Assembly (NCBI RefSeq): GCF_001517405.1
Contig: NZ_LN907827.1
Coordinates: 872,586-936,585, forward strand
Source: Duffyella gerundensis
Lineage (GTDB): Bacteria; Pseudomonadota; Gammaproteobacteria; Enterobacterales; Enterobacteriaceae
DNA: 64,000 nucleotides
Direction: 5' to 3'
Shown: positions 19,781 through 31,439 of the stretch, one piece after another
Numbering within the stretch: the first letter of the stretch is position 1
How the letters are laid out: each line of letters starts with the position of its first letter
Program-made: the position numbers and the translations under genes
The notes under the pieces: generated by a model
The model's database searches: none
Seen by the model: the letters and a program-made list of their open reading frames with translations, nothing else
What the model was told of the DNA's origin: nothing

Positions 19781-21271
19781 ATGGCGCAGCTTGATTTCAG
19801 GACGAAAATTAGCCTTAAACGGCCTTACAACACGCGGGAAGAGCCGCAGGGCGAATATGCTATCAGCCGTCATTTCGAAAGCGATCGCGGACGCATCATC
19901 AATTCCGCTGCTATTCGACGCCTGCAACAAAAAACCCAGGTTTTTCCGCTGGAGCGCAATGCCGCCGTCCGTTCCCGACTGACCCACTCGCTTGAAGTCC
20001 AGCAAACTGGGCGCTATATCGCCAAAGAGATTTTGCAAACGTTGCGCCATCAGCGCGGCCTGGCGTGGTACGGATTGGAAGAACTTTCCGGCGCCTTTGA
20101 AAGCCTGATTGAGATGGCGTGTCTGCTGCATGACGTGGGCAATCCGCCATTTGGGCATTTTGGCGAAGCCGCAATTGGCGACTGGTTTGAAGAGCATCTG
20201 CCGATGGAGCTGGTGGATCCGCTGGTGGCGGGCGTGTCAACTGACGCGCAACAGGCTGATTTTAACCAGCTCAATGCGGAGATTCGGCAGGATCTTTGCC
20301 ATTTTGAGGGCAATGCGCAGGCCATTCGTATCGTGCACACCTTGCTGCAGCTTAATCTCACCTATGCGCAGGTCGCCTGCATCCTGAAATATACGGCGCC
20401 CGCCTGGTGGCAGGGCGAAAAGCCTGCGGCCTTTACCACGCTGATGAAGAAGCCGGGGTTTTATCTTTCGGAACGCGAATTCATTGCCGATTTGCGTGCT
20501 GCGACAGGGCTGGAGGAGCATCATCGCTATCCGCTGACCTATATCATGGAAGCGGCAGACGATATCTCATACTGTATAGCCGATCTTGATGATGCGGTGG
20601 AAAAGGCGATATTCAATGTCGATCGACTCTATGAATATCTGGAACAGACCTGGGGCACGGTAAAACCCGGCGATGCTTTCAGCCGCACTGTGGGTTATGC
20701 ATGGAAAGACGCGGCAACGAAAAAAATGCGCAGCAAAAGCGATCAGTTCTTTATGTCGTTGCGCGTTAACGTGCAGAACGTGCTGGTGGCCTATGCGGTG
20801 AAGCGCTTTATTGAAAATATCGAGGCGATTTACGCCGGTAATTTCAATCATGCGCTGCTGGAGGATGAAGGCGAAGAGGGCCGGTTACTGGCGATGTTCA
20901 AAACCGTGGCCCGCCGTCACGTATTTAACCATTCTGAAGTGGAACAGCTGGAATTGCAGGGATACCGGGTGATCAAAGGCCTGCTGGATATCTATCAACC
21001 GCTGATGGCGCTGAGTTATGAAGATTTCACCACGCTAATGAAGGATGATTATCTGCCCAGGCATCCAATTGAAACACGGCTGTTTCATAAACTGTCAGGC
21101 AAACAGCGGCGTGCTTATCAATATAAAATGCGCAGCTTGCAGATTGAGCACAAATACCAGCGGTTATTGTGGGAGCGCTATTATCGCTCGCGTTTATTAC
21201 AGGATTACATCAGCGGCATGACCGATCTCTATGCCTGGGATGAATATCGTCGTTTAATGGCGGTAGAGTAA
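19781..21271 (+). CDS. dgt: Deoxyguanosinetriphosphate triphosphohydrolase
   Basis: Hydrolyses dGTP to deoxyguanosine and tripolyphosphate. The 496 residues contain the HD-domain signature: [10 protein letters not shown] (first His), then [15 protein letters not shown] (HD pair and downstream His), and a later [14 protein letters not shown]sp. These are the metal ligands of the dNTPase family. Start ATG 19781 after AGGGGAC. It is about nine residues shorter than E. coli Dgt. It is followed by degP, which has its own promoter. Confidence 0.96.
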   Translation: MAQLDFRTKISLKRPYNTREEPQGEYAISRHFESDRGRIINSAAIRRLQQKTQVFPLERNAAVRSRLTHSLEVQQTGRYIAKEILQTLRHQRGLAWYGLEELSGAFESLIEMACLLHDVGNPPFGHFGEAAIGDWFEEHLPMELVDPLVAGVSTDAQQADFNQLNAEIRQDLCHFEGNAQAIRIVHTLLQLNLTYAQVACILKYTAPAWWQGEKPAAFTTLMKKPGFYLSEREFIADLRAATGLEEHHRYPLTYIMEAADDISYCIADLDDAVEKAIFNVDRLYEYLEQTWGTVKPGDAFSRTVGYAWKDAATKKMRSKSDQFFMSLRVNVQNVLVAYAVKRFIENIEAIYAGNFNHALLEDEGEEGRLLAMFKTVARRHVFNHSEVEQLELQGYRVIKGLLDIYQPLMALSYEDFTTLMKDDYLPRHPIETRLFHKLSGKQRRAYQYKMRSLQIEHKYQRLLWERYYRSRLLQDYISGMTDLYAWDEYRRLMAVE

Positions 21272-21338
21272 AGCGCGCCGATCCAGTCATTTGTAAAGAC
21301 GGCGCATAAACTTTTACCTTTACCCAACACTTCCTCAT

Positions 21339-21365
21339 GAACTTCGCGGTAAAAAATATATCTCA
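21339..21365 (+). promoter_or_regulatory. Sigma-E type promoter of degP
   Basis: GAACTT (21339-21344) is followed after exactly 16 bases by TCTCA (21361-21365), close to the sigma-E consensus GAACTT-N16-TCTGA, 54 bases before degP. degP is a known sigma-E and Cpx target in E. coli. GTAAA-like half sites upstream (near 21284) might bind CpxR, but spacing is not canonical. Confidence 0.75.
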
Positions 21366-21418
21366 TTTCACGACCACAGCAATGGTCTGGGCTTAAGTTC
21401 AAATACGAGAAAAAACCA

Positions 21419-22852
21419 ATGAAAAAACGCACCTTAACATTAAGCGCGCTGGCCCTCAGTATGGGGCTGGCACTGAGTCCGATCGGCGTGATGGCGGCTG
21501 AAACCGCATCCTCTTCCAGCCAGCAGCTGCCAAGCCTGGCACCGATGCTGGAGAAAGTGATGCCGTCGGTGGTCAGCATCAACGTGGAAGGCAGTACCAC
21601 GGTAAAAACGCCGCGCTTGCCGCAGCAGTTCCAGCAGTTCTTTGGCGATAATTCCCCTTTCTGCCAGGATGGCTCACCTTTCCAGCAGTCGCCGGTTTGT
21701 CAGGGTAACGGCGCGCCGGGCGGCGGTGGTGAAGCGCAGCAGGAGAAATTCCGTGCGCTGGGCTCGGGCGTAGTGATCAACGCCGAAAAAGGCTATGTGG
21801 TAACCAACAATCACGTGGTGGATAACGCGACCTCAATCAAAGTTCAGCTCAGCGATGGCCGGAAATATGATGCCAAGGTCATTGGTAAAGATCCGCGCTC
21901 CGATATCGCCCTGATTCAGCTAAAGGATGCTAAAAACCTCACCGCGATCAAGCTGGCCGATTCTGACGCGCTACGCGTAGGCGATTACACCGTTGCGATT
22001 GGTAACCCTTACGGCTTGGGTGAAACGGTGACCTCGGGCATCGTCTCTGCGTTGGGCCGCAGCGGCCTTAACGTTGAAAACTATGAAAACTTTATTCAGA
22101 CCGATGCTGCCATTAACCGCGGCAACTCGGGCGGCGCGCTGGTCAACCTCAACGGTGAGCTGATCGGCATTAATACCGCGATTCTGGCGCCAGACGGCGG
22201 CAATATCGGTATCGGCTTTGCTATTCCGGCCAATATGGTGAAAAACCTCACCGCGCAGATGGTGGAATTTGGTCAGGTGAAGCGTGGCGAACTGGGCATT
22301 CTGGGCACCGAGCTCAATTCTGAGCTGGCGAAAGCGATGAAAGTGGATGCGCAGCGCGGCGCCTTTGTCAGTCAGGTACTGCCGCAATCCTCCGCGGCGA
22401 AGGCGGGCGTAAAAGCGGGCGATGTGATCGTGTCACTGAACAAGAAGCCGATCTCCAGCTTCGCAGCGCTGCGGGCCGAAGTAGGTTCACTGCCGGTAGG
22501 GACCAAAATGGAGCTGGGCCTGTTGCGCGATGGCAAACCGGTCACGGTTAACATTGAGTTGCAGCAAAGCACGCAGGACAAGGTGGCCTCAGCCACCATT
22601 TACACTGGCATCGAAGGCGCCGACCTGAGTAATATTGAGGCTAACGGCCAGAAAGGCGTGCGTGTCGATGCGGTGAAACCTGGCTCAGCGGCCGCGCGCA
22701 TCGGCCTGAAAAAAGATGACGTCATTCTGGGCGTTAATCAGCAGCCGGTTACCAATCTTGGCGAGCTGCGCAAAATCCTCGATGGCAAACCGTCGGTGCT
22801 GGCGCTGAACATTCAGCGCGGCGATACCCGCCTCTATTTGCTGATGCAGTAA
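21419..22852 (+). CDS. degP: Periplasmic serine endoprotease/chaperone DegP
   Basis: Degrades or refolds damaged envelope proteins. The 477-residue precursor has a signal peptide ending VMA at residue 26, the trypsin-like domain with catalytic triad H132 (TNNHVV), D162 (RSDIAL) and S237 (GNSGGA), and two PDZ domains from about 285 to 477. Two cysteines (C82, C94) flank the LA loop, as in E. coli. The loop is rich in Gly and Gln. A sigma-E type promoter precedes it and a strong terminator follows. Confidence 0.97.
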   Translation: MKKRTLTLSALALSMGLALSPIGVMAAETASSSSQQLPSLAPMLEKVMPSVVSINVEGSTTVKTPRLPQQFQQFFGDNSPFCQDGSPFQQSPVCQGNGAPGGGGEAQQEKFRALGSGVVINAEKGYVVTNNHVVDNATSIKVQLSDGRKYDAKVIGKDPRSDIALIQLKDAKNLTAIKLADSDALRVGDYTVAIGNPYGLGETVTSGIVSALGRSGLNVENYENFIQTDAAINRGNSGGALVNLNGELIGINTAILAPDGGNIGIGFAIPANMVKNLTAQMVEFGQVKRGELGILGTELNSELAKAMKVDAQRGAFVSQVLPQSSAAKAGVKAGDVIVSLNKKPISSFAALRAEVGSLPVGTKMELGLLRDGKPVTVNIELQQSTQDKVASATIYTGIEGADLSNIEANGQKGVRVDAVKPGSAAARIGLKKDDVILGVNQQPVTNLGELRKILDGKPSVLALNIQRGDTRLYLLMQ

Positions 22853-22866
22853 TCGTTACATCCCGC

Positions 22867-22894
22867 AACCGGAGCGCAGGCTCCGGTTTTTTTT
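22867..22894 (+). terminator. Rho-independent terminator of degP
   Basis: AACCGGAGC (22867-22875) pairs with GCTCCGGTT (22880-22888) around GCAG, followed by a run of T. Confidence 0.93.
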
Positions 22895-23018
22895 GCTCTG
22901 CAGAATGTGATAATCCCCGCAAATCTTTCAGCCCGCTTGTGGCTCTGTGCAAATGCACAATGTCGCCCGGACCTGGCACGCGTATGCTAACTAACCCCAT
23001 GCGCTACAGGAGTAATTG

Positions 23019-24176
23019 ATGGCCACTTACCATCTCGATGCCCGGCTTGCCCAGGAAATTGTCGCCCGCACCATGAAGATTATTGACAGCAATGTCAACG
23101 TCATGGACGCGCGTGGCCGGATTATCGGCAGCGGCGATCGGGAGCGCATTGGTGAATTGCACGAAGGTGCGCTGCTGGCGCTGTCACAGGCGCGGGTCGT
23201 GGATATCGATGATGCCGTGGCTAAACACCTTCACGGCGTGCGGCCCGGCATCAACCTGCCGTTACGCATTGATGGCGATATCGTTGGCGTGATTGGATTA
23301 ACTGGCGATCCGGCAACGCTGCGTCATTATGGTGAACTGGTCTGCATGACCGCCGAGATGATGCTGGAACAGGCGCGGCTGCTGCATATGCTGGCGCAGG
23401 ACAGTCGGCTGCGCGAAGAGCTGGTGCTGAATCTAATCCGCAGCGATACGCTGTCGCCCGCGCTGATTGAATGGGCACAGCGCCTGGGTATCGATCTCAA
23501 CCAGCCGCGCGTGGTGGCGGTGGTGGAAGTGGACAGCGGCCAGTTGGGCGTTGACAGCGCGATGTCCGAATTGCAGCAGCTGCAAACGCTGCTGACCACG
23601 CCGGAGCGCGACAACCTGATCGCCATCGTTTCTCTGACCGAAATGGTGGTGCTGAAGCCTGCGTTGAATGCGCATGGCCGTTACGATCAGGACGAGCATC
23701 GTCGGCGGGTGGATCAGCTGCTGTTGCGTATGAAGGAGAGTGGGCATCTGCGCATGCGTATTGCGCTGGGGAACTATTTCACCGGACCGGGCAGCATTGC
23801 GCGTTCTTATCGCACCGCGCGTACCACGCTAATGGTGGGTAAACAGCGTATGCCTGACAGCCGCAGCTATTTTTATCAGGATCTGGTGCTGCCAGTGTTG
23901 CTCGACAGCCTGCGCGGCGGCTGGCAGGCCAACGAGCTTTCACGGCCGCTGGCCAGGCTCAAAAGCATGGACAGCAATGGCTTATTGCGACGCACGCTGG
24001 TGGCCTGGTTTAGCCACAATGTGCAGCCGTCGCTGACCGCCAAGGCGCTGTTTATTCATCGCAATACGCTGGAATATCGGCTTAACCGTATTTCTGAACT
24101 TACCGGGCTCGATCTGAGCAGCTTTGACGATCGTCTTTTGCTGTATGTAGCGCTGCAGCTGGATGAGCAGGCGTAA
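23019..24176 (+). CDS. cdaR: Carbohydrate diacid regulator CdaR
   Basis: In E. coli this activator responds to glucarate, galactarate and glycerate and controls their uptake and breakdown genes. The 385 residues match the E. coli length: an N-terminal diacid-recognition domain (about 1-135), a GGDEF-like middle part, and a C-terminal PucR-type helix-turn-helix (TAKALFIHRNTLEYRLNRI). ATG 23019 follows ACAGGAG; a TTG one codon earlier is possible. The regulated operons (gar, gud) are not in this window. Confidence 0.93.
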   Translation: MATYHLDARLAQEIVARTMKIIDSNVNVMDARGRIIGSGDRERIGELHEGALLALSQARVVDIDDAVAKHLHGVRPGINLPLRIDGDIVGVIGLTGDPATLRHYGELVCMTAEMMLEQARLLHMLAQDSRLREELVLNLIRSDTLSPALIEWAQRLGIDLNQPRVVAVVEVDSGQLGVDSAMSELQQLQTLLTTPERDNLIAIVSLTEMVVLKPALNAHGRYDQDEHRRRVDQLLLRMKESGHLRMRIALGNYFTGPGSIARSYRTARTTLMVGKQRMPDSRSYFYQDLVLPVLLDSLRGGWQANELSRPLARLKSMDSNGLLRRTLVAWFSHNVQPSLTAKALFIHRNTLEYRLNRISELTGLDLSSFDDRLLLYVALQLDEQA

Positions 24177-24183
24177 GACCGCC

Positions 24184-24214
24184 TGAAAAAAGAAAAGGCC
24201 AGCATTCGCTGGCC
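24184..24214 (-). terminator. Terminator of yaeH
   Basis: GGCCAGC (24197-24203) pairs with GCTGGCC (24208-24214); on the minus strand it runs into TTTTCTTTTTT. It separates convergent cdaR and yaeH and may stop cdaR transcripts too. Confidence 0.85.
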
Positions 24215-24236
24215 CTGTGAAACGGTATAAAGCAAA

Positions 24237-24629
24237 TTAACGGCCGTTGCGCGTTAACTTCTCCAGATCCGATTCGATTTCCGCAATTTTATGCGCTACA
24301 ACGCTTTCCAGATGATGCAGGTCATCAAGGATTTTACGTTTCAGATCGACTTCAACCTGATCGCGCTGGCAGATTTGATCAAGTTCATCAATCACGTAGC
24401 GAAGATTAGGGCTGATTTCCTGCACTTCTTTGTAGCCCTGGCCGATGTTATCCGCAACTACGGTTTTACGCTGGCGTGGATATTTAAACTTCACGCTCTT
24501 GGCAAAAAATTCGCCTTTATCTTTGCGGAAGTAGATCTTCAGAATGTCGTTGTTCGCTTCCTGACGCAGGCTATAGCGGTCAATATCATCAGGTTTGCTA
24601 ATGCCAAGACCTTTCAAATTGTCGTACAT
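24237..24629 (-). CDS. yaeH: Conserved DUF3461 family protein YaeH
   Basis: A conserved cytosolic enterobacterial protein with no established function. The ATG at 24629 gives 130 residues nearly identical to E. coli Yae[27 protein letters not shown] and [12 protein letters not shown] are recognisable. The C-terminal third is strongly charged and helical, likely coiled coil (from about residue 88). A longer frame to 24704 would add 25 unsupported residues. In E. coli yaeI follows upstream; here only 270 bases separate yaeH from dapD. Confidence 0.93.
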   Translation of the reverse strand: MYDNLKGLGISKPDDIDRYSLRQEANNDILKIYFRKDKGEFFAKSVKFKYPRQRKTVVADNIGQGYKEVQEISPNLRYVIDELDQICQRDQVEVDLKRKILDDLHHLESVVAHKIAEIESDLEKLTRNGR

Positions 24630-24865
24630 AGTGGTTAATTCCTTCGAGGATGTCATATCAATGTCGGTTCGGCTACGCTGCGGGAATGGCAGAAGTGCTG
24701 CCATGCTGCATGCTCGTCCCGCTCTCAGGAGTATAAATAAAACAGTCGGAAAGGGCGGATGAGCATCTGGCGCGTTATCTGGCGCGGATTATGAACTGAT
24801 TGAAAAGTAAACGCACCTGTTGATTCGTGAGGAGAATCAGGTTTTTATTCAGGAACTGTAAAGAA
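24630..24865. other. Intergenic stretch where yaeI is absent
   Basis: Holds the yaeH leader and no convincing gene. Short open segments on the plus strand (for example near 24745-24795 and 24825-24862) read like protein but are in different frames, interrupted by stops and lack starts. Confidence 0.4.
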
Positions 24866-24893
24866 AATTTTACGGGCCAGCGATGTGGCCCGC
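24866..24893 (-). terminator. Terminator of dapD
   Basis: CGGGCCA (24873-24879) pairs with TGGCCCG (24886-24892); minus-strand transcription then reads TAAAATTTTC. It lies eight bases past the dapD stop. Confidence 0.75.
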
Positions 24894-24899
24894 AGAAGA

Positions 24900-25724
24900 T
24901 CAATCAATGGTACGTAATAATTCGTTGATGCCCACTTTGCCGCGGGTTTTTGCGTCAACTTTCTTCACGATGACCGCACAGTAGAGGCTGTAGCTGCCAT
25001 CTTTAGAAGGCAAGTTACCCGATACCACCACCGATCCCGCCGGTACACGGCCGTAATGCACTTCACCGGTTTCGCGGTCATAGATTTTGGTGCTCTGGCC
25101 GATGTAAACGCCCATGGAAATCACCGCACCTTCTTCAACGATCACCCCTTCAACAATCTCAGAGCGGGCGCCAATAAAGCAGTTATCTTCGATAATGGTC
25201 GGGTTTGCCTGCAACGGCTCCAGTACGCCGCCGATGCCTACGCCGCCGGAAAGGTGAACGTTCTTACCGATCTGTGCACAGGAGCCCACGGTTGCCCAGG
25301 TATCCACCATAGAGCCTTCATCAACGTAGGCACCGATGTTGACGTAAGAGGGCATCAGCACGGTGTTGCGCGCGATATAGGCGCCCTGGCGAACTGCCGC
25401 CGGCGGCACCACGCGGAAACCCTCTTTTTTGAAGCGCGCATCATCATAGTCAGCAAACTTCATCGGCACTTTGTCAAAATAACGGCTTTCTGCGCCATCA
25501 ATGACCTGATTGTCGTTAATGCGGAAAGAGAGCAATACCGCTTTTTTCAGCCACTGATGAGTGACCCACTCACCCGCAATTTTTTCGGCTACGCGCAGGG
25601 CGCCGCTGTCGAGCAGGGCAATCACCTGGCTGACGGCGTCGCGCGTTGCGGCGTCGGCGTTAGCAGGGGTGATGTCGGCACGGCGCTCAAAGGCCGCTTC
25701 AATAACGCTTTTTAACTGTTCCAT
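24900..25724 (-). CDS. dapD: Tetrahydrodipicolinate N-succinyltransferase DapD
   Basis: Succinylates tetrahydrodipicolinate in the lysine/diaminopimelate pathway. It has 274 residues, as in E. coli. Residues from about 105 to 240 form the left-handed beta helix of hexapeptide repeats ([48 protein letters not shown]). ATG 25724. It follows glnD on the same strand after 85 bases, the usual enterobacterial order. Confidence 0.97.
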   Translation of the reverse strand: MEQLKSVIEAAFERRADITPANADAATRDAVSQVIALLDSGALRVAEKIAGEWVTHQWLKKAVLLSFRINDNQVIDGAESRYFDKVPMKFADYDDARFKKEGFRVVPPAAVRQGAYIARNTVLMPSYVNIGAYVDEGSMVDTWATVGSCAQIGKNVHLSGGVGIGGVLEPLQANPTIIEDNCFIGARSEIVEGVIVEEGAVISMGVYIGQSTKIYDRETGEVHYGRVPAGSVVVSGNLPSKDGSYSLYCAVIVKKVDAKTRGKVGINELLRTID

Positions 25725-25809
25725 GATGCCTTTCCTGATTCTGTCTGTTCACCGCGTTAACCGGACAACGCGTCCGGGCGATGAGAATGAAAATAAAAAC
25801 CGATAAAGG

Positions 25810-28464
25810 TCACACTTTATCGTTTGGATTAAGGGCGTCTGTCAACCGTTGTTGCAACAGTTCGCATAATTCAGCATCAAGGGCGCGCCTTTCGCTGTTG
25901 GCCAGAATAAACAGGTCTTCAACGCGTTCACCAATGGTGCTGATGCGGGCGCCATGCAGTGAGACGTTGAGATCGGCAAACACTTCTCCCACCTGTGCCA
26001 GCAGGCCGGGCTGATCGAGCGCGATCAGTTCAAGGTAAGTGCGGCGATCGGTGTGCGTCGGCAGAAAATTGACTTCGGTATCCACGCTGAAGTGCTTTAA
26101 CCGCGGCGACGGTCGTCGGGTGCGCGGCGTCACCCACTCTGTCTGCGTGATCGCCTGCTCAAGCGCGTGGCTGATCATGACGTGGCGGTCGGATGCCAAT
26201 GGACTGCCGTCTGGCTCAAGCACGATAAAGGTATCCATCGCCATGCCATCGCGGCTGGTAAAAATCTGCGCGTCATGGACGCTGAGATTGCGGCGATCGA
26301 GCTCGCCTGCCACCGTGGCGAAGAGATAAGGACGGTCCGGGCTCCAGATAAAGATTTCTGTGCCGCCGCGCGTCGCCTGCGGGCTAAGCAGCACCAGCGG
26401 CTTGCTGAGATCGTGCGGCATCAAATGACGCGCGTGCCAGGCGAGCTGATTAGGCGTATGCCGCAGGAAATAGTCTGCCCGGCAGCGATTCCAGATCTGG
26501 TGCAGCCGCTGCTCGTCGATGTTATCCATACGCAACAGCGCCAGCGCTTGCAGCCGGTGATGGCGCACGCGCTCCCGCAAATCGGGGCTGTTTTCCATGC
26601 CGCGCCGCAGCTGTTTTTCCGTAGCAAAAAACAGTTCGCGCAACAGGCTTTGCTTCCAGCTGTTCCATAGCGTTTCGTTGGTGGCGCAAATATCGGCCAC
26701 CGTCAGACAGACCAGATAACGCAGTCGGTTTTCGTTCTGCATCACTTCAGCAAACTGCTGAATTACGGTGGGATCCTGGATATCACGCCGCTGGGCGGTG
26801 ACCGACATCAACAGGTGATGGCGTACCAGCCAGGCAACCAGCTGGGTTTCTCGCGAGTTAAGACCGTGCAGCTCGGCAAACTCCAGTGCATCCTGCGCGC
26901 CAAGAATCGAGTGATCGCCGCCGCGCCCCTTGGCGATGTCGTGAAACAGCGCCGCCATCAGCATCAGTTCCAGCTGAGGCAGACGCGGCCATAGCTCGAC
27001 GCAGAGCGGATGGCGCGAGCGCGTGCTTTCATCAGCAAAGCTTTCCAGCTTTTGCAGCACGCGAATGGTGTGTTCATCAACGGTATAGGCGTGAAACAGG
27101 TCAAACTGCATCTGGCCAACAATGTTGCTCCACTGCGGCATATAGGCCCATAACACACTGTGGCGATGCATTGGCACCAGCGCGCGGCTTACCGCGCCGG
27201 GATGGCGCAGGATAGACATAAACAACTGGCGCGCCTGAGGAATATGACACAGCGGCTGCTTGAGATGGCGACGGGCATAGCGCAGATGGCGCAGCGTGGT
27301 GGAGTAAATACCTTCTATTTGCGGATTGCGCACCATGACATAGAACATGCGCAGGATCGCGGCGGGCTCCTGTTCAAACAGCGTGGCGTCGCGCAGATCG
27401 ATGAGGTTGCCGCGCAGCTGAAAATAGTCGTCGATATGGCGCGGCTTTTCAGTGGTATCGATAGCCAGAATCGCCTCATCAAACAGCTGCAGCAGCATCT
27501 GATTTAGTTCGCCGATTTTGCGCGTAACGCGGTAAAAATCCTTCATCATCCGTTCAACCGGCTCGTTGCCTTCGCCCTGATAATTCAGGCGCTGAGCAAC
27601 GTTCAGCTGGCGATCAAACAGCAGGCGATTGTCATAACGCGTTAGCGTTAAATGCAACGCAAAGCGGATGCGCCATAAAAACGTCTGGCACTCGTTCAAC
27701 TCGTTACGTTCGGCTTCGGTGAGAAAACCAAAGCCAACCATCTCACTGAGTGAGGTGGCGCCAAAATGCCGCCGTGCCACCCAAAGCAGCGTATGGATAT
27801 CGCGTAATCCGCCGGGGCTGCTTTTGATGTCGGGTTCAAGGTTGTAGCTGGTACCGTGATAGCGTTTATGGCGCTCGACCTGTTCATCGATTTTAGCGGC
27901 GAAAAAATGCGCTGATGGCCAGAAACCATCGCTGAAAACGTTGCGCTGCAGCTCAAGAAACAGCGTGACGTCTCCGGCCAGCATGCGCGATTCGATCAGA
28001 TTGGTGGCGACGGTGAGATCAGACAAACCCTCGAGCAGGCACTCTTCCAGCGTACGTACGCTGTGGCCCACTTCCAGTTTAAGATCCCACAGCAGGGTGA
28101 GCAGCTCGCTGGTGCGCTGCGCAGCTGTTTCGGACAGCGTTTGTCGGCTGAGAATCAGCACGTCGATATCGGACAGCGGATGCAATTCAGCACGTCCGTA
28201 ACCGCCTACCGCCACCAGCGCAACGTCGCTGAGCGCTTCAAAACCATAGAAACGCCACAGGCGGCGCAGCAGCCGATCGACGTAGAGCGTGCGCGCATCA
28301 ATCAATGAAGAGACAGGCACACCGCCATCGAAAGCGGTGGCCAGATGCTGCTGGAAAATGTCGAGCTGCTGCTTGATCTGCTCGCGCGTTAACGCCTCGT
28401 CCGGCCATTCTCCGGGCGACTGTTTCAGCCCGGCCTGAACGCTTTCATTTACGCTGTTACTCAT
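25810..28464 (-). CDS. glnD: PII uridylyltransferase/uridylyl-removing enzyme GlnD
   Basis: The nitrogen sensor that uridylylates or deuridylylates PII proteins according to glutamine. The 884 residues show a nucleotidyltransferase domain ([19 protein letters not shown], near 87-105), a linker helical domain, an HD hydrolase domain ([13 protein letters not shown], near 508), and two C-terminal ACT domains (about 700-880) that bind glutamine. Every catalytic feature looks intact. Located between map and dapD as in E. coli. Confidence 0.97.
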   Translation of the reverse strand: MSNSVNESVQAGLKQSPGEWPDEALTREQIKQQLDIFQQHLATAFDGGVPVSSLIDARTLYVDRLLRRLWRFYGFEALSDVALVAVGGYGRAELHPLSDIDVLILSRQTLSETAAQRTSELLTLLWDLKLEVGHSVRTLEECLLEGLSDLTVATNLIESRMLAGDVTLFLELQRNVFSDGFWPSAHFFAAKIDEQVERHKRYHGTSYNLEPDIKSSPGGLRDIHTLLWVARRHFGATSLSEMVGFGFLTEAERNELNECQTFLWRIRFALHLTLTRYDNRLLFDRQLNVAQRLNYQGEGNEPVERMMKDFYRVTRKIGELNQMLLQLFDEAILAIDTTEKPRHIDDYFQLRGNLIDLRDATLFEQEPAAILRMFYVMVRNPQIEGIYSTTLRHLRYARRHLKQPLCHIPQARQLFMSILRHPGAVSRALVPMHRHSVLWAYMPQWSNIVGQMQFDLFHAYTVDEHTIRVLQKLESFADESTRSRHPLCVELWPRLPQLELMLMAALFHDIAKGRGGDHSILGAQDALEFAELHGLNSRETQLVAWLVRHHLLMSVTAQRRDIQDPTVIQQFAEVMQNENRLRYLVCLTVADICATNETLWNSWKQSLLRELFFATEKQLRRGMENSPDLRERVRHHRLQALALLRMDNIDEQRLHQIWNRCRADYFLRHTPNQLAWHARHLMPHDLSKPLVLLSPQATRGGTEIFIWSPDRPYLFATVAGELDRRNLSVHDAQIFTSRDGMAMDTFIVLEPDGSPLASDRHVMISHALEQAITQTEWVTPRTRRPSPRLKHFSVDTEVNFLPTHTDRRTYLELIALDQPGLLAQVGEVFADLNVSLHGARISTIGERVEDLFILANSERRALDAELCELLQQRLTDALNPNDKV

Positions 28465-28487
28465 CCGTCCCCCTTTTCAGCGGCCAT

Positions 28488-28512
28488 AAAAAAGCCGGCA
28501 TGCGCCGGCTTT
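28488..28512 (-). terminator. Terminator between map and glnD
   Basis: AAAGCCGGC (28491-28499) pairs with GCCGGCTTT (28504-28512) around ATGC; the minus-strand transcript ends in a T run. It suggests map and glnD are separately transcribed or only partly coupled. Confidence 0.85.
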
Positions 28513-28530
28513 GTCTTCTTGCTATGCGTT

Positions 28531-29325
28531 TTACTCTTCGTTAACCAGAACGGCAGGGAGAGTCTCATCTTTACGCAGCGTTAAAATTTCACAGCCGTTT
28601 TCTGTGACCACAATAGTATGCTCATATTGTGCCGACAAGCTGCGATCTTTGGTTTTTACCGTCCAACCATCTTTCATGGTGCGAATGCGATAATCACCGG
28701 CGTTGACCATCGGTTCAACGGTAAAGGTCATGCCCGGCTGCAGCACCACGCCGCCGTCATCGGCATCATAATGCAGGACCTGCGGCTCTTCGTGGAACCC
28801 TTTGCCGATGCCGTGCCCGCAATATTCACGCACCACGGAAAAATTTTGTGCTTCAACGAACTTCTGGATCTCACGGCCCAGCGTGCGCAGACGCACGCCT
28901 GGCTTAACCTGGCGAAGCGCCAGATAAAGGCTCTCTTGTGTAATGCGACACAGGCGTTCACCCAGAATGGTCGGCTTGCCTGCGATGAACATCTTCGAGG
29001 TATCGCCGTGATACTCATCTTTGATCACAGTGACGTCGATGTTAACGATGTCGCCATCTTTCAACACGCGATCGTCGCTGGGAATGCCGTGGCAGACGAC
29101 TTCATTAATGGAGATGCACACCGATTTAGGAAAACCGTGATAGCCGAGGCTGGCTGATACGGCTTTCTGTTCGTTAACAATGTGGTCGTTACAGATGCGA
29201 TCCAGTTCGGCGGTGGTGATGCCGGGCTTAACGTGGGGCTCAATCATTTCCAGCACTTCGGCGGCCAGGCGACCGGCAACGCGCATTTTTTCGATTTCGT
29301 CAGGGGTCTTAATTGAAATTGCCAT
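28531..29325 (-). CDS. map: Methionine aminopeptidase type I
   Basis: Removes the initiator Met from new proteins. The 264 residues equal the E. coli enzyme. Metal ligands D97 and D108 (NIDVTV, GDTSKM) and H79 (VCHGIP) are present, along with GHGIGKGFHEEP and VEPMVN carrying the remaining His and Glu ligands. ATG 29325. Divergent from rpsB. Confidence 0.98.
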   Translation of the reverse strand: MAISIKTPDEIEKMRVAGRLAAEVLEMIEPHVKPGITTAELDRICNDHIVNEQKAVSASLGYHGFPKSVCISINEVVCHGIPSDDRVLKDGDIVNIDVTVIKDEYHGDTSKMFIAGKPTILGERLCRITQESLYLALRQVKPGVRLRTLGREIQKFVEAQNFSVVREYCGHGIGKGFHEEPQVLHYDADDGGVVLQPGMTFTVEPMVNAGDYRIRTMKDGWTVKTKDRSLSAQYEHTIVVTENGCEILTLRKDETLPAVLVNEE

Positions 29326-29443
29326 TCATTTTGTCCGCTGCTGCCGAAAAAATCGGCGATAATAAGGTCAGTGGCGTCATGTTAGCAGCCCGTCCGGATG
29401 CTGCCAAATGCAGATTAAACCGGACGTCTCCGCGCAACATTTA

Positions 29444-29473
29444 TTGGCGCCGCGATGCGCAATATGGTATAAA
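29444..29473 (+). promoter_or_regulatory. Probable rpsB-tsf promoter with GC-rich discriminator
   Basis: TTGGCG (29444-29449) and TATAAA (29468-29473) are 18 bases apart, followed by GCGCGCC. GC-rich discriminators are typical of ribosomal-gene promoters repressed by ppGpp/DksA. The assignment is by inspection only. Confidence 0.5.
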
Positions 29474-29479
29474 GCGCGC

Positions 29480-30360
<881 letters not shown>

Positions 30361-30411
30361 TAAGGTTTGCTCTGTAATAAGAGCCCTTAAAGATCAGATG
30401 TTTTTCTGTAA

Positions 30412-30438
30412 GGGGCCGAAGCTGGCCCCTTTATTTTT
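30412..30438 (+). terminator. Partial terminator between rpsB and tsf
   Basis: GGGGCC (30412-30417) pairs with GGCCCC (30424-30429), followed by TTTATTTTT. tsf has no obvious strong promoter of its own in the 114 bases after it, so it is likely reached by read-through, as in E. coli. Confidence 0.75.
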
Positions 30439-30552
30439 AAAGGCTGCTGCGCATGACATCACGTCAGGCGGGGCAGAAAACTCCTGCGAAGAATGCTGTT
30501 TACCCTGGCTTATGCCGGATTAAACACGCCACAGCTAACCGAGGAATAGAGA

Positions 30553-31401
30553 ATGGCTGATATTACTGCTGCTCTGGTAAAAGAACTGCGCGAGCGTACT
30601 GGCGCTGGCATGATGGACTGCAAAAAAGCGCTGACTGAAGCAAACGGCGACATTGAGCTGGCTATCGAAAACATGCGTAAGTCTGGCGCAATCAAAGCGG
30701 CCAAAAAAGCTGGCAACGTTGCGGCTGACGGCGTGATCAAAACCAAAATCGCTGGCGATTACGCGGTGATTCTGGAAGTAAACTGCCAGACCGACTTCGT
30801 AGCAAAAGATGGTGGTTTCCAGGCGTTTGCTGACAAAGTTCTGGACGCTGCGGCGGCCGATCGCGTGAGCGATGTTGAAGTGCTGAAAGCGCAATTCGAA
30901 GAAGAGCGCGTGGCGCTGGTTGCTAAAATCGGTGAGAACATCAACATCCGTCGCGTGGCTATCCTGGAAGGTCAGGAACTGGGCAGCTACCTGCACGGCG
31001 CACGTATCGGTGTGCTGGTGTCGGCGAAAGGCGCTAACGAAGAGCTGATCAAGCAGATAGCTATGCACGTTGCCGCCAGCAAGCCTGAGTTTGTTAAGCC
31101 TGAAGATGTGTCTGCTGAAGTGGTTGATAAAGAATACCAGGTTCAGCTGGACATCGCGATGCAGTCTGGCAAGCCAAAAGAGATCGCTGAGAAGATGGTT
31201 GAAGGCCGCATGAAGAAATTCACCGGCGAAGTTTCTCTGACCGGTCAGGCATTCGTGATCGATCCGAGCAAAACCGTTGGCCAGGCGCTGAAAGAGCAGG
31301 GCGCTGACGTCATCAACTTCATCCGCTTTGAAGTGGGCGAAGGCATCGAGAAAGTCGAAACCGACTTCGCAGCAGAAGTTGCGGCGATGTCCAAGCAGTA
31401 A
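30553..31401 (+). CDS. tsf: Elongation factor Ts
   Basis: Nucleotide exchange factor for EF-Tu. The 282 residues begin [20 protein letters not shown] and include the [10 protein letters not shown] loop that contacts EF-Tu helix D, the core domain and the coiled-coil insert. ATG 30553 follows GAGGAAT. Strong codon bias. Second gene of rpsB-tsf. Confidence 0.99.
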   Translation: MADITAALVKELRERTGAGMMDCKKALTEANGDIELAIENMRKSGAIKAAKKAGNVAADGVIKTKIAGDYAVILEVNCQTDFVAKDGGFQAFADKVLDAAAADRVSDVEVLKAQFEEERVALVAKIGENINIRRVAILEGQELGSYLHGARIGVLVSAKGANEELIKQIAMHVAASKPEFVKPEDVSAEVVDKEYQVQLDIAMQSGKPKEIAEKMVEGRMKKFTGEVSLTGQAFVIDPSKTVGQALKEQGADVINFIRFEVGEGIEKVETDFAAEVAAMSKQ

Positions 31402-31410
31402 TTGCACGAC

Positions 31411-31439
31411 AAGAACCGCCTCCTGGCGGTTCTTTTTTA
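31411..31439 (+). terminator. Rho-independent terminator of tsf
   Basis: AAGAACCGCC (31411-31420) pairs with GGCGGTTCTT (31425-31434) around TCCT, followed by T residues. Confidence 0.93.

Noticed and set aside
24685..24735. 16-codon open frame between yaeH and dapD
   Set aside because: Too short, with no conserved content; only weak spacing to a ribosome site.
30361..30552. A separate gene between rpsB and tsf
   Set aside because: The 192 bases contain only a terminator hairpin and the tsf ribosome site.
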